Assembly: GCA_003140115.1 (NCBI GenBank)
Contig: PLIQ01000666.1
Location: forward strand, 1,020-25,399
Source: Actinomycetota bacterium
GTDB lineage: Bacteria; Actinomycetota; Actinomycetes; Streptosporangiales; Streptosporangiaceae
Direction of reading: 5' to 3'
Length of the DNA stretch: 24,380 nt
Shown: positions 1 through 7,769 of the stretch, in pieces
Position numbering within the stretch: the first letter of the stretch is position 1
How the letters are laid out: every line of letters starts with the position of its first letter
Position numbers and translations under genes: made by a program
The notes under the pieces: model-generated
Databases searched by the model: none
What the model was told of the DNA's origin: nothing
The model's input: the letters and a program-made list of their open reading frames with translations, nothing else

Positions 1-380
1 TGGTCCCCGCGCAGAGCGGAGAACCTGGGCTGCAAAAGCAGGACGAGCGACCCGGCGGCTACCAGGAACGGGACGATCCGGCCGAACGCCCCCGGCGGGG
101 TGGACAGCAGCAACACGGCACCGATCGCGCCGCCCGCCGCGGTTACCCAGGCCCAGCGCCGGAGCCAGGACGCCGTGCCCTGCAGTTCCGGCCGTGAGGC
201 CAGTGCCGAGCCCGGCCAGCAGGCGGCGACCGCGACGATGTTCGCCACGTTGGCGGGAAGCGCCGGTATGCCCGCGGCGAGCAGGGCCGGGTAGGAAATG
301 AGCGAGGTGATCCCGCCGGCGCTTCCCACGATGCCGGACAGTACCCCGGCCGCTGCGATGAGCGCCGCTTCGGGACGCAT
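1..380 (-). CDS. TSUP (TauE/SafE) family membrane permease, N-terminal part
   Basis: The first ~126 residues of a sulfite exporter TauE/SafE-type membrane protein; the rest lies beyond the left edge, so it is 3'-truncated by the window, not broken. The start is ATG (complement of 378-380). The protein opens with a hydrophobic helix containing GSAGGIT at about residues 19-25, the glycine-rich loop typical of TSUP transporters. This is followed by SLISYPALLAAGIPALPAN and further membrane stretches at about 42-54, 74-91 and 100-115. The family moves sulfite, sulfonates or other small organic anions across the cytoplasmic membrane; the substrate here cannot be told. The gene is divergent from the MocR-like remnant, which starts only a few bases away. 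Its promoter must therefore lie inside that remnant, consistent with the remnant having lost function. Confidence 0.85.
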   Translation of the reverse strand, partial: MRPEAALIAAAGVLSGIVGSAGGITSLISYPALLAAGIPALPANVANIVAVAACWPGSALASRPELQGTASWLRRWAWVTAAGGAIGAVLLLSTPPGAFGRIVPFLVAAGSLVLLLQPRFSALRGD

Positions 381-386
381 CGTCTA

Positions 387-703
387 TCTCACCTCACTGA
401 CCAAGGTGGCGTCGCCGACTTCCATGCCGTCAACCGCCACCTCCCGGCCGTCGATATCGTGCTCCCGGACGGCGGAACCCACCTGTGGGCCCGGCTGCCG
501 CGGAGCCTGGATGATGCCGAAGTGGCCGCGGCCGCGCGGCGAAGCGGCGTGATCGTCATGGCCGGGCGGCCGTTCTTCCCGCCGAGGCCCCCGGGCCCTA
601 TCTGCTTCTCACCTTCTCAGGCGCGGCGACCGAGACCAAACTGGACACCGCCGTCCGCCGCCTGGCTGCCGCCGCGCCCGCACTAGCTCGCCCAGCGCCG
701 TGA
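387..703 (+). pseudogene. 3' remnant of a MocR/GntR-type PLP-fold regulator, frameshifted
   Basis: Two consecutive reading frames together encode what looks like the C-terminal end of the aminotransferase-like domain of a MocR-family regulator. The first frame (to about 580) reads DGGTHLWARLP, then DDAEVAAAARRSGVIVMAGRPFFP. The second frame (581-703) continues AEAPGPYLLLTFSG and ends at TGA 701-703. The switch occurs within TTCTTCCCGCCGAGGCC near 576-586, where one missing G relative to an expected CCGGCCGAG would restore a single frame. The N-terminal DNA-binding domain and the lysine-bearing core are absent, and the 5' end abuts the divergent permease start. MocR-like assignment rests on the GGTHLWARLP and GRPFFP-AE-PGP motifs, recognised from memory. 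A sequencing error could explain the frameshift but not the missing 5' part. Confidence 0.6.
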
Positions 704-1031
704 GACGGCAGGCAAGCCAGTCTCCAGCGCAAATAGCCGGTGGAGTCGCTGGACGTCGCCTGACGGGCTATCTACCTGTACCGACCGTGCCTGGGCGTTG
801 CCCTGTGTCGCCCGGCGTCTGCCTCCGTTGGCTCCCGTAGCTCCCCGGTCCGGCAGGCGGATAGCCCAAGCGGAGAGTCATCGGGTTACATAGTTATAGG
901 CTCGCCGACAGTGCCATCAAGAAGGATTCGCAGGCGGCCCGGCGTGCTCCGGATCTGGCTCCGAGGGTCGCCTCGAGGAGTTGCGCCGTCATCGGCGGGA
1001 TCTAGGCACGCAAGCTTCGACTATCCGCGAA
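704..1031. other. Intergenic stretch, no supported gene
   Basis: About 330 bases between the MocR-like remnant and the HTH-nucleotidyltransferase gene. I found no protein-like frame and no tRNA or other RNA fold. An AT-rich patch at about 886-900 (GGTTACATAGTTATAGG) is the only plausible core-promoter area, 130-150 bases upstream of the next gene; no clear -35 partner is visible. A GAGGAG at 975-980 directly abuts a TTG that opens the frame of the next gene, too close to act as its ribosome site. Confidence 0.5.
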
Positions 1032-1643
1032 GTGAAGAGTATTCTTCTGATAGTGGATAGACGGCCCGCTCCAGCGCTCTTGCCCATCCTGCGCTCCCAG
1101 CAGCAGGGCGAGATCCTCGCGCTCCTGCTCGGTGATCCAGATCTTGAACTCAGCCTGACCGAGATCGCGTCACGGCTCGGTGTCCCCCACCCTTCGGTCT
1201 ACCGTGAGATCCAGCGCGCCGAGCAGGCCGGCCTGGTCAGTTCGCGGAAGATCGGGAACACGCGGCTCGTCAGGGCCAACACCGTCAGCCCGTATTACGC
1301 CGGGCTGGCCGAGGTTCTGACCAGGGCATTCGGCGTCCCCGCCGTCCTAGCCGAAGCCCTCCGCGACGTCGACGGCATTACCGCGGCCTACATCTACGGA
1401 TCTTGGGCCGCCCGGCATGCGGGCCAGGCCGGCCAGCGGCCTGTCGGCGATATCGACGTCCTTGTCCTCGGCGAGCCAGACCGGGACCAGCTCTATGCCG
1501 CCCTCAGCACCGCCGAGCAGCGCCTGGCCAGGCCAGTGCAGGCAACCATCCGCGACCGCGACTGGCTGGAGTCCGGATCCGGTGCCTTCCACGACACGAT
1601 TACAAGCCAGCCCGTGCTCAGGCTTTCATTGCCAGATGTCTAG
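1032..1643 (+). CDS. HTH-MNT protein: winged-helix domain fused to minimal nucleotidyltransferase
   Basis: About 203 residues from GTG 1032; GTG 1053 is an equally possible start and the frame stays open up to TTG 981. Residues ~20-80 form an ArsR/MarR-like winged helix (SLTEIASRLGVPHPSVYREI, then a wing ending GNTRLVRAN). Residues ~115-200 form a polymerase-beta-type nucleotidyltransferase domain with IYGSWAAR at about 121-128 and GDIDVLVLG at 139-147, giving the GS...DxD pattern of catalytic MNT proteins. In related systems the MNT protein is the antitoxin that adds AMP to a HEPN ribonuclease toxin; MNT proteins with a fused HTH presumably also regulate transcription. A HEPN gene lies directly downstream in convergent orientation, with stop codons sharing CTAG at 1640-1643. 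The fold assignment is firm; the partnership is inferred from position. Confidence 0.85.
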   Translation: MKSILLIVDRRPAPALLPILRSQQQGEILALLLGDPDLELSLTEIASRLGVPHPSVYREIQRAEQAGLVSSRKIGNTRLVRANTVSPYYAGLAEVLTRAFGVPAVLAEALRDVDGITAAYIYGSWAARHAGQAGQRPVGDIDVLVLGEPDRDQLYAALSTAEQRLARPVQATIRDRDWLESGSGAFHDTITSQPVLRLSLPDV

Positions 1644-2134
1644 CCGAACCGCTCCGGCGGCGACGCCGCCAGCAGCGCCTTCACTCCCGACAGGGCTTCC
1701 TTCGCCTTCTCGATTGCCCACGCAGCGTCGGACGCCGTGAGCGGCGGCGCGGAAGGATCAAAATATTGTGCTGAATGACGGGCCCTGCGGAGCCGCTCAA
1801 ACGTCGGCTTCGCGAATGCCGGAACATCTTCTTTGAATTGCGCTGAAACGGCATCTTCAACAGCCATGTGCGACCCGTCGCCACCGGTAGCGCGCAGGGC
1901 CTGCCGAGCCAGGAGTGCTTCCGCAGCCATCCGGTATGCGTCGTAGGCCGCCACATAGGCGCCATCCACGTCGCCACCGGCCAAGGCCGCGGCAGCAGTG
2001 GTCTCGACCCGCAGCACCGCCCGCCCGATTAGAGCTTCTGCCAGCGCAGCGAGATCTCCTCCTGCAAAGCTCTCCAGACGATTCCGGTCGACGAGAAACT
2101 GAACGGCTCGCTCCCCCTTCACCCAGCGCGCCAT
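1640..2134 (-). CDS. HEPN domain protein, probable RNase-type toxin or partner of the MNT gene
   Basis: A 164-residue protein from ATG (complement of 2132-2134), preceded by GGGAGAGGGC as a good ribosome site. It is all-helical in character. The central part reads YDAYRMAAEALLARQALRATGG, and a C-terminal block reads FERLRRARHSAQYFDP. That block carries an R-x5-H pattern (R114, H120) like the Rx4-6H active site of HEPN ribonucleases, including the following aromatic residue seen in MNT-associated HEPN proteins. HEPN proteins act in toxin-antitoxin and defence systems as metal-independent RNases, with dimerisation forming the active site. The stop overlaps the stop of the convergent HTH-MNT gene. 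It could instead be a non-catalytic HEPN, since an asparagine often follows the arginine in active members and is absent here. Confidence 0.8.
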   Translation of the reverse strand: MARWVKGERAVQFLVDRNRLESFAGGDLAALAEALIGRAVLRVETTAAAALAGGDVDGAYVAAYDAYRMAAEALLARQALRATGGDGSHMAVEDAVSAQFKEDVPAFAKPTFERLRRARHSAQYFDPSAPPLTASDAAWAIEKAKEALSGVKALLAASPPERFG

Positions 2135-2307
2135 GCCCTCTCCCGTTTCCGTCGGGACACAGATCCTAGCGCGTCGGTTTTCGGACCGACATCAAGCTCA
2201 GGCACGCCCTCAACTAGGTGGCCGCAGTCCATACGGGGCCCGGAGGGGCGAGTCGACCGACCGAGCTGCCTGCGAATGCTTCCGGGTCAGCTCGGCGATC
2301 TCGAGGC

Positions 2308-2335
2308 TTGACGTATGCCGAGATGGGCATATGAT
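2308..2335 (+). promoter_or_regulatory. Promoter of the ArsR-SRPBCC operon (leaderless start)
   Basis: TTGACG at 2308-2313 and TATGAT at 2330-2335 are separated by 16 bases and match the housekeeping-sigma consensus well. The base seven positions after the -10 is 2342, the G of the GTG start of the ArsR gene. No Shine-Dalgarno sequence precedes that GTG. Together this predicts a leaderless mRNA, common in actinomycetes. Confidence 0.7.
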
Positions 2336-2341
2336 CGGCTC

Positions 2342-2683
2342 GTGGCCCGCGCTTCCACGACGTCGGATGTCTTCAACGCCATTGCCGATATGCACCGGCG
2401 CGAAGTCCTGGACGCGCTCATCGAAGGCGAGAAGGCAGTCGGGGCGATCGTGAGCGATCTGTCGATGTCCCAGCCTCAGGTGTCAAAGCACCTCCGCGTG
2501 CTGAGTGAGGTGGGACTGGTCAGGTGCCGGGCGGAGGGGCGTCGCCGGCTGTACCGGCTGGAACCGGCGCACTTGCAGCCGTTCCGCGATTGGCTTGCCA
2601 AGTACGAGCGGGCGGTGAACGAGCGGCTGGACCGGATGGATGCCTATCTCAAAGAGCTTCAACGCCAAGGAGACCTTCAGTGA
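2342..2683 (+). CDS. ArsR-family winged-helix repressor
   Basis: A 113-residue protein from GTG 2342. I chose this start because the promoter places transcription initiation on it and because family members begin just before the VFNAIADMHRREVLDAL helix; an ATG at 2315 lies inside the promoter. The helix-turn-helix is SMSQPQVSKHLRVLSEVGLV (about residues 41-60), followed by a wing with AEGRRRLYRLEP and a C-terminal helix ending KELQRQGDLQ. No cysteine metal-site motif such as CVC is present, so it belongs to the non-metal ArsR group that usually sits with SRPBCC/AHSA1 genes. It probably represses its own operon. The stop codon overlaps the GTG of the next gene (GTGA, 2680-2683), indicating translational coupling. 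Confidence 0.93.
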   Translation: MARASTTSDVFNAIADMHRREVLDALIEGEKAVGAIVSDLSMSQPQVSKHLRVLSEVGLVRCRAEGRRRLYRLEPAHLQPFRDWLAKYERAVNERLDRMDAYLKELQRQGDLQ

Positions 2684-3174
2684 CACCTAACCGCCACGGG
2701 TCCGCAGCCATCGAATACCCGGGCGAGCTCGAGATCGTCACCACCCGGGAGTTCGACGCGCCGATCGAGCTCGTCTTCGACGTGCTGACGAAGCCGGAGC
2801 ACGTGCGCCACTGGTTCGCCCCTTTCGAGGACAAGATGACGGTCTGCTCGATCGACCTGCGCGCCGGGGGGAACTACCACATGGTCTTCGTGACGCCGGA
2901 CGGGAAAGAGTGCTCGTTCCGCGGGACCTACCTGGAGGTCGAGCCGCCGGCACGGATCGTCCAGACATGGCTGTTCGAAGGCTGGCCGGACGCGGAGGCC
3001 GTCGAGACGGACACGCTGGAAGAGACTGACGGAGTGACCAAGCTGACGGTGACGATGGTGTTCGGTGACAAGGCCGGTCGTGACCACATGACCAAGCACG
3101 ACGGCCAGGAGTCCAGCTTCGACAAGCTGGAGGATTACCTGATGTCGCTGCTCGGCAACGAGGAAACGCCGTGA
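2680..3174 (+). CDS. SRPBCC (AHSA1-like) ligand-binding domain protein
   Basis: A 164-residue protein from GTG 2680, with AAGGAG at 2667-2672 seven bases upstream and a 4-base overlap with the ArsR stop. It shows the START/Bet v1-like AHSA1 pattern: TTREFDAPIELVFDVLTKPEHVRHWFAP, then LRAGGNYHMVF, GTYLEVEPPARIVQTW, and a C-terminal helix FDKLEDYLMSLL. The fold makes a deep hydrophobic cavity that binds lipids, polyketides or other small hydrophobic molecules; in ArsR-linked members the ligand is mostly unknown. Its last codons overlap the start of the broken peptidase E gene by four bases (GTGA, 3171-3174), so the three were once one coupled operon. The function may be ligand sensing or resistance, which is inference. 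Confidence 0.93.
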   Translation: MTPNRHGSAAIEYPGELEIVTTREFDAPIELVFDVLTKPEHVRHWFAPFEDKMTVCSIDLRAGGNYHMVFVTPDGKECSFRGTYLEVEPPARIVQTWLFEGWPDAEAVETDTLEETDGVTKLTVTMVFGDKAGRDHMTKHDGQESSFDKLEDYLMSLLGNEETP

Positions 3175-3811
3175 GACTCCTGCTGACCTCTGCTGGCATC
3201 GCGAACACGAGCATCCACGACGCGCTTGTCGGCCTGCTGGGCAAGCCGGTTGAGGAGTCCAGCGCCCTCGTCATCCCGACCGCGATATACCCCTTCCCCG
3301 GCGGTGCCGGCCACGCATGGGAGGCGATCTGCGGAAGGACCAACAGTCCCTTCGCCGGACTGGGCTGGAAGTCTTTGGGTGTGCTGGAGCTCTCCGTGCT
3401 GCCCAGCATCGACGAAGAATGCTGGGTCCCGGCGGTCCAGGAGACCGACGCCCTGCTGGTCTGGGGCGGCGATCCAGTGTTCTTGTCGTAGCAGCCTCCA
3501 CCTTCGCCGAGACTTACCGAGCTCCGCGCCGCGGCAGCGGTGAAGCGCTCTCGACGGAAGACATCGTGTTCGATACACCCGATGGCGAACTCCGCATGAT
3601 CCTGGTCAAGGCCCAGGGAGCCGGACTGGTTGATTTTGCGATCATCCCGCACGTGGACAACGCCGATCACCAAGACGTGGCCATCGCAGAACAATGGGCC
3701 GCGAAGATACCGGCGCCGACGTACGCGATCGACGACCAGACCGCCGTCAAGGTGACCGACGGCAACGTCGAAGTCGTCTCCGAGGGGCACTGGAAGCTGT
3801 TTACCCCCTAG
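3171..3811 (+). pseudogene. pepE: Peptidase E (S51) gene with internal deletion removing the catalytic serine
   Basis: The N-terminal part (GTG 3171 to TAG 3491, 106 codons) reads LLLTSAGIANTSIHDALVGL, ESSALVIPTAIYPFPGG, GWKSLGVLELSVLPSIDEE and ALLVWGGDPVFLS, a clear match to the N-terminal half of peptidase E-type class I glutamine-amidotransferase-like enzymes. The C-terminal part continues in another frame from about 3500 to TAG 3811: TFAETYRAP, GLVDFAIIPHVDNADHQDV, PTYAIDDQTAVKV, EGHWKLF. Between them the intact family carries a segment of roughly 25-30 residues with the VSAGS nucleophile; this is missing and the frame changes across the join near 3485-3500. The product cannot be an active serine peptidase. 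It overlaps the SRPBCC gene by 4 bases, so it decayed in place within the operon. Confidence 0.82.
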
Positions 3812-3940
3812 CACCGACAGGCGGCCGACTCCCGGCATGACCGATGCCTGGTCCGCAGGGCCAAGGAGCACGGGCATGACGGAAGGCGTACAGCAGGCAA
3901 GCGGCAGCAAGACCGCATACCTAACCAGTGGAGGTGCCAG

Positions 3941-4411
3941 ATGGCCGAGTTCCCACCGCCCCCGGAGGGCATAGTGCTGGCCCACTTCATCGTCTCGGAC
4001 GATGTCGAGCGCTCCCGGCGTTTCTACACCGAAGTACTCGGCGGCCGGTTGGCCTTCTCCGGTCCCGGAGGGCTGACCTACGTCGCGCTCTCCAACAGCT
4101 GGATCATCATCAATACCGGCGGAGGGCCGACCGACGACAAGCCGTCAGTCACCCTGGAGACGCCACGCGATCCGGACCGGGTCAGCAGCTTCCTCAATAT
4201 CCGGGTCAAAGACATCAAGGCCGTGTACGCCGAATGGAGCGCCCGGGGTGCTCAATTCCTGACGCCGTCCAAACAGCACCAGTACGAGATCCGCTGCTAC
4301 ATTCGCGATCCCGACGGTTATCTGATCGAAGTGGGGCAGACCACGGACCCAGACGGGGACTGGTCGCCCGCTCGCTGGCCATCGAGTACGCCCGCCGAGG
4401 AGTCCCAGTGA
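3941..4411 (+). CDS. VOC-fold (glyoxalase/bleomycin-resistance-like) protein
   Basis: A 156-residue protein from ATG 3941 with GGAGG about seven bases upstream. It contains LAHFIVSDDVERSRRFYTEVLGG, the beta-alpha-beta opening of a vicinal oxygen chelate module, a second half with NIRVKDIKAVYAEWSARGAQFL, and a closing IRDPDGYLIEVGQ. The possible metal ligands are His15 (AHF) and the glutamate in IEVGQ; one module of this size usually dimerises. Members isomerise, oxygenate or sequester small molecules, and the substrate cannot be assigned. It lies 129 bases after the peptidase E remnant on the same strand; whether it shares a transcript is unclear. The tail after the last strand (DPDGDWSPARW) is longer than usual but not odd. 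Confidence 0.88.
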   Translation: MAEFPPPPEGIVLAHFIVSDDVERSRRFYTEVLGGRLAFSGPGGLTYVALSNSWIIINTGGGPTDDKPSVTLETPRDPDRVSSFLNIRVKDIKAVYAEWSARGAQFLTPSKQHQYEIRCYIRDPDGYLIEVGQTTDPDGDWSPARWPSSTPAEESQ

Positions 4412-4568
4412 ATGCAGCCGCCGGGCCATCGGGCGCCAGTTCGACGCCACGTGGTCGGCGGATGCGTACCTGGCCCGTGACGCCGGCGGCGGCGCTGGCC
4501 AGCAGCTTCGGCGGCGTGCCGACCTGCCGCGGGCCTCATCCGCCAGCGGGGTTTCGGCGGGGCCGGCG

Positions 4569-5411
4569 TTAGGCACGGCTATGCACCGTCGCCAGGAACC
4601 GCAGCACGGCTGCGGTGGTGATGTCGGGCCGCTGCGACTGGGGATAATGCCCGGCCTCGGGGACCATGACGACCTGCGCGTGCATGGTCTGCGCGATCCA
4701 GGCCGCCTCTCCTGCCGGATCCGGGAAGTCGGGGTCCTGCTGGCCCATTACGGCCAGGACGGGTGCCGTGACGTCTGCCAGCCGCGCCTGTGCTGCCGCA
4801 TGGCTCGTGCGCGTGGTCAGGGAGAACGCCCTCGCGTAGCCCGGTCGGCGCAAGCTCGCCACGACCTGGTCGCGGTACTCGTCGAAGTCGGCAGGCCGCC
4901 GGCCCGCGTACAGCTTGGGCAGGTAGGACTTCCAGGACAGGGCCGCCCATAGCGGGGCCATGGCGATGCGCAGGAGTACGCGCCGCCCGGCGCCCACCGC
5001 GGCGTCGCGGACGAACGGCCCGACCAGTACCAGCCCGGACACGAGCTCGGGCCGCCGGGCCGCGGCCAGGACCGCGGATCCGGCCGCCATGGAGTTGCCG
5101 ACGACGACCGCGGGGCCGCCGAGTTCGCCGATCAGGGCGGCGACATCATCCGCGGTCTCCTCATCGCCGTAGGACGAGAACGTGGCGTCGCTGTCACCAT
5201 GACCGCGCAGGTCCGTGCAGGCGACCCGGTAGCCCGCCGCCCGCAGGGCCGGGGCGAGGAACCGGTAGGCAGCCCGCAGGTCGCCCAGGCCAGGCACGAG
5301 CACCACCAGCGGCCCGGCGCCCGCTACGTCGTAACCGATGCGGCCACCGGGACGGCCAAGGTAGCTGGTGTTGCCGGTCCGTGCTGTCGTGGTCGCGTCG
5401 TTCGGGTTCAT
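4569..5411 (-). CDS. Alpha/beta-fold hydrolase
   Basis: A 280-residue protein from ATG (complement of 5409-5411). It has the complete alpha/beta hydrolase pattern. The oxyanion-hole region is LVPGLGD (about 39-45). TDLRGHGDSD is at about 66-75. The nucleophile elbow is VGNSMAAG with Ser107. The acid is in MGQQDPDFPD (Asp226 or Asp228), and the histidine is EAGHYPQ with His255. The segment of about 140-180 (LLRIAMAPLWAALSWKSYLPKLY) is a helical cap that would shape the substrate pocket. No signal peptide is seen, so it is probably cytoplasmic. It is the last gene of the minus-strand unit, 75 bases after the MmpL gene, and may act on a molecule exported by or linked to that transporter; this is inference. 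Substrate (ester, epoxide, lactone) cannot be told. Confidence 0.93.
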   Translation of the reverse strand: MNPNDATTTARTGNTSYLGRPGGRIGYDVAGAGPLVVLVPGLGDLRAAYRFLAPALRAAGYRVACTDLRGHGDSDATFSSYGDEETADDVAALIGELGGPAVVVGNSMAAGSAVLAAARRPELVSGLVLVGPFVRDAAVGAGRRVLLRIAMAPLWAALSWKSYLPKLYAGRRPADFDEYRDQVVASLRRPGYARAFSLTTRTSHAAAQARLADVTAPVLAVMGQQDPDFPDPAGEAAWIAQTMHAQVVMVPEAGHYPQSQRPDITTAAVLRFLATVHSRA

Positions 5412-5486
5412 CTCTCTAGTTCCTTCCGTGCGTTGCGAGTCGTCTGCTAGCTGACTGGGTGCCGATCGCGGCCGGGCCGTGCGGCG

Positions 5487-7718
5487 CTAGTTGCGGGCCG
5501 GCTCGGGGGCGGGTTCCGCGACCGCGCCGGAGCCGGGGCTGTCGTCCTCGTGCAGGCCGTGCCGGGCGTAGAAGCGGCGCAGCGGCGCGGGTGCCCACCA
5601 GCTGGCCTGGCCGAGCAGTCGCAGCGTGGCGGGCACGAGCAGCAGCCGGACCAGGGTGGCGTCGAGGATGAGGGCGACGATCATGCCGACGCCGAGCAGC
5701 TTGATAAAGGTGATGCTGGACAGGGAGAACAGGCCGATCACGATGATCAGCAGCAGCGCGGCGCTGGTGATGACGCCGCCGGTGCGCTGCAGGCCGCTGG
5801 CGATCGCGGCGGTGTTGTCGCCGGTGATGTCGTAGCGCTCGCGGATCCGCGAGAGCAGGAATACCTCGTAGTCCATGGACAGCCCGAACATGATCGCGAA
5901 CATCAAGATCGGGATGACGGGGCTGATGGTGCCGTTCGGGGTGAAGCCGAGCAGCCCGGACAGGTGGCCGTCCTGGAAGATCCAGGTCACCACGCCGTAC
6001 ATGGCCGACAGCGACAAGATGTTCATCACGATGGCCTGCACCGGCAGGATCAGTGATCCGAACGCGAGGAACAGCAGCAGGAAGGTGGCCAGGACGAGGG
6101 TCAGGGCCATCCACGGCAGGGTCTGCCCGAGGCTGGACAGCTCATCGGCTAGCGCTGCGGTCTGCCCGCCGGTAGACGCGGTGGCGCCGGGAGGTGCCGT
6201 CACGTCGCGGACGGCCCCGGCGATGGCCCGGGCCTGGGGGGTGTAAGGGCCGGGGCCGTAGGTCATGTCGATCCGGGCGATGTCGCCGCGGACGCCGGTG
6301 ACCTGCGCGGCGGTGATGCCGGGAAGGTGGTCGAGGCGGCTGACGTACGCGGTCAGGCCGGCGGCGCGGGCCGGCGAGCTGGCGATGGCGCCGTGGAACT
6401 GGACGATGGTCTCGATCGGGGCGGTGGGGTTGCCGGGGAAGTCCGTGTTCAGCGCGTCGGTGACGATGCGGGGCGCGGCGCTGGCGGGCAGCGCGGTGGC
6501 GTCGACGCCGCCCCAGACGACGTGCAGGAACGGCGAGCCGAGGCCGAGCAGGACCAGCACGATCGGGATCGCGTACAGGACGGGGCGGCGCATCACGCTG
6601 TGCGCGAGCCGGTACCAGCCGCCGCTGGCTTCGGCGGCGGGCGGGCGCTGCACCGAGCGGCGGATCCGCAGCGAGTTCACCTTAGGTCCCAGCACGGCTA
6701 GCAGCGCAGGCAGCACGGTCAGGGCGGCGAGCATGTCGACCAGCACGGTGGCCACCCCGCCGTAGCCGATGGACCGCAGGATCGTCTCGGGGAAGAGCAT
6801 GAGGCTCGACAAGACGATGGCGACGGTAACGCCGGAGACCAGGACGGTGCGCCCCGCGGTGGCCACGGTGCGGGCCACCGCGTCCTCGACTGTGCCCGGC
6901 CGGTGCAGTTCCTCCCGGAACCGGGTGACCAGGAACAGCCCGTAGTCGATGCCCAGCCCGAGGCCCAGGATGGTGGTGATGTTCAGGGAGAACACCGACA
7001 CCCCGGTGACCATGGTCAGCAGCCGCAGCGCGGTGAACGAGCCGAGGATCCCCAGCGCGCCGATGGCCAGCGGCAGGCAGGCCGCGGTCAGGCCGCCGAA
7101 GATCACCAGCAGCAGGATCAGCAGAATCGGGAAGGACAGTCCCTCCGCCCGGGTGATGCTAGTGGTGGTCTGCTGGTCGATCGTCTCGTCAGTGGGCACC
7201 ACCCCGCCGACCTGGCTGTGCAGGCCGGGCGCGCTCAGGTCGGTCTTGATCGCGTCATAGCTGGTTTGCCGGGCGGTGTCGGTGCCGCCGGCCAGCTCGA
7301 TGACGGCGTAGGTCTGATGGCCGCTGGCGCTGACGAACTGCCGGGACCCGGTTGACCAGTAGCTGGCGTACGACTCGGCCCGGCTGCGCGGCAGCTTGGC
7401 CAGCGTGCTGGTCACGGCGGACCGGAACGCCGGGGAAGCCGTGGTCAGGGTCGGGCTGGAGTACAGCACGACCACGTCCCCGGCGTCGCGGCCGAACGCC
7501 TGCGTGGCCAGGTTCGCTTCGTGCTGGCTCTGGCTGTCCGGGGCGTTGAACCCGCCGGCGGTCTGCACCTTGGCGAAGATGGTTGTTCCCCACACGCCGC
7601 CGATTACCGCGACGAGCAAGGCGATCAGCAGGATCAGCCGACGCCGCCGGTAAGCGGTACGGCCCCACCTGGCCAATACCGAACCGCTGGCGGGTGAAAA
7701 CGAGGTGCTCTGACTCAT
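5487..7718 (-). CDS. MmpL-family RND exporter
   Basis: A 743-residue membrane transporter from ATG (complement of 7716-7718), with AAAGGA about seven bases upstream. The architecture is two repeats: an N-terminal helix (28-48), a large extracellular loop (50-190), five helices (195-345), a second single helix (378-400), a second loop (400-530) and five more helices (535-700). The proton-relay Asp-Tyr pairs are present in both halves: GLGIDYGLFLVTRFREEL (Asp258, Tyr259) and FGLSMDYEVFLLSRIRERY (Asp616, Tyr617). Actinobacterial MmpL proteins export lipids, siderophores or polyketides, driven by protons. Length is at the short end of the usual range. Co-directional with the PspC and hydrolase genes. 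A truncated N-terminal copy of a related gene lies at 17316-17528. Confidence 0.95.
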   Translation of the reverse strand: MSQSTSFSPASGSVLARWGRTAYRRRRLILLIALLVAVIGGVWGTTIFAKVQTAGGFNAPDSQSQHEANLATQAFGRDAGDVVVLYSSPTLTTASPAFRSAVTSTLAKLPRSRAESYASYWSTGSRQFVSASGHQTYAVIELAGGTDTARQTSYDAIKTDLSAPGLHSQVGGVVPTDETIDQQTTTSITRAEGLSFPILLILLLVIFGGLTAACLPLAIGALGILGSFTALRLLTMVTGVSVFSLNITTILGLGLGIDYGLFLVTRFREELHRPGTVEDAVARTVATAGRTVLVSGVTVAIVLSSLMLFPETILRSIGYGGVATVLVDMLAALTVLPALLAVLGPKVNSLRIRRSVQRPPAAEASGGWYRLAHSVMRRPVLYAIPIVLVLLGLGSPFLHVVWGGVDATALPASAAPRIVTDALNTDFPGNPTAPIETIVQFHGAIASSPARAAGLTAYVSRLDHLPGITAAQVTGVRGDIARIDMTYGPGPYTPQARAIAGAVRDVTAPPGATASTGGQTAALADELSSLGQTLPWMALTLVLATFLLLFLAFGSLILPVQAIVMNILSLSAMYGVVTWIFQDGHLSGLLGFTPNGTISPVIPILMFAIMFGLSMDYEVFLLSRIRERYDITGDNTAAIASGLQRTGGVITSAALLLIIVIGLFSLSSITFIKLLGVGMIVALILDATLVRLLLVPATLRLLGQASWWAPAPLRRFYARHGLHEDDSPGSGAVAEPAPEPARN

Positions 7719-7769
7719 GACGTTCCTTTCTTACTGCAACGGCAATTCAGTTCGGGAAACAGAAGACTT

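Noticed and set aside
860..900. A tRNA-like stretch (TAGCCCAAGCGGAGAGTCATCGGGTT)
   Set aside because: No acceptor stem, anticodon loop or T-loop consensus could be placed around it.
2738..3985. A 415-codon open frame on the minus strand opposite the SRPBCC and peptidase E genes
   Set aside because: It is the mirror of recognisable genes on the plus strand, is rich in arginine, proline and serine, and matches no family.
4412..4568. A possible gene remnant after the VOC gene
   Set aside because: Frames are open (for example FDATWSADAYLARDAGGG) but I could not tie any to a family, and GC-rich DNA is often open by chance.
6903..7355. Glutamine/aspartate-rich open frames on the plus strand inside the MmpL gene
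   Set aside because: Composition is typical of the complement of membrane-protein codons in GC-rich DNA; the MmpL frame is unambiguous.
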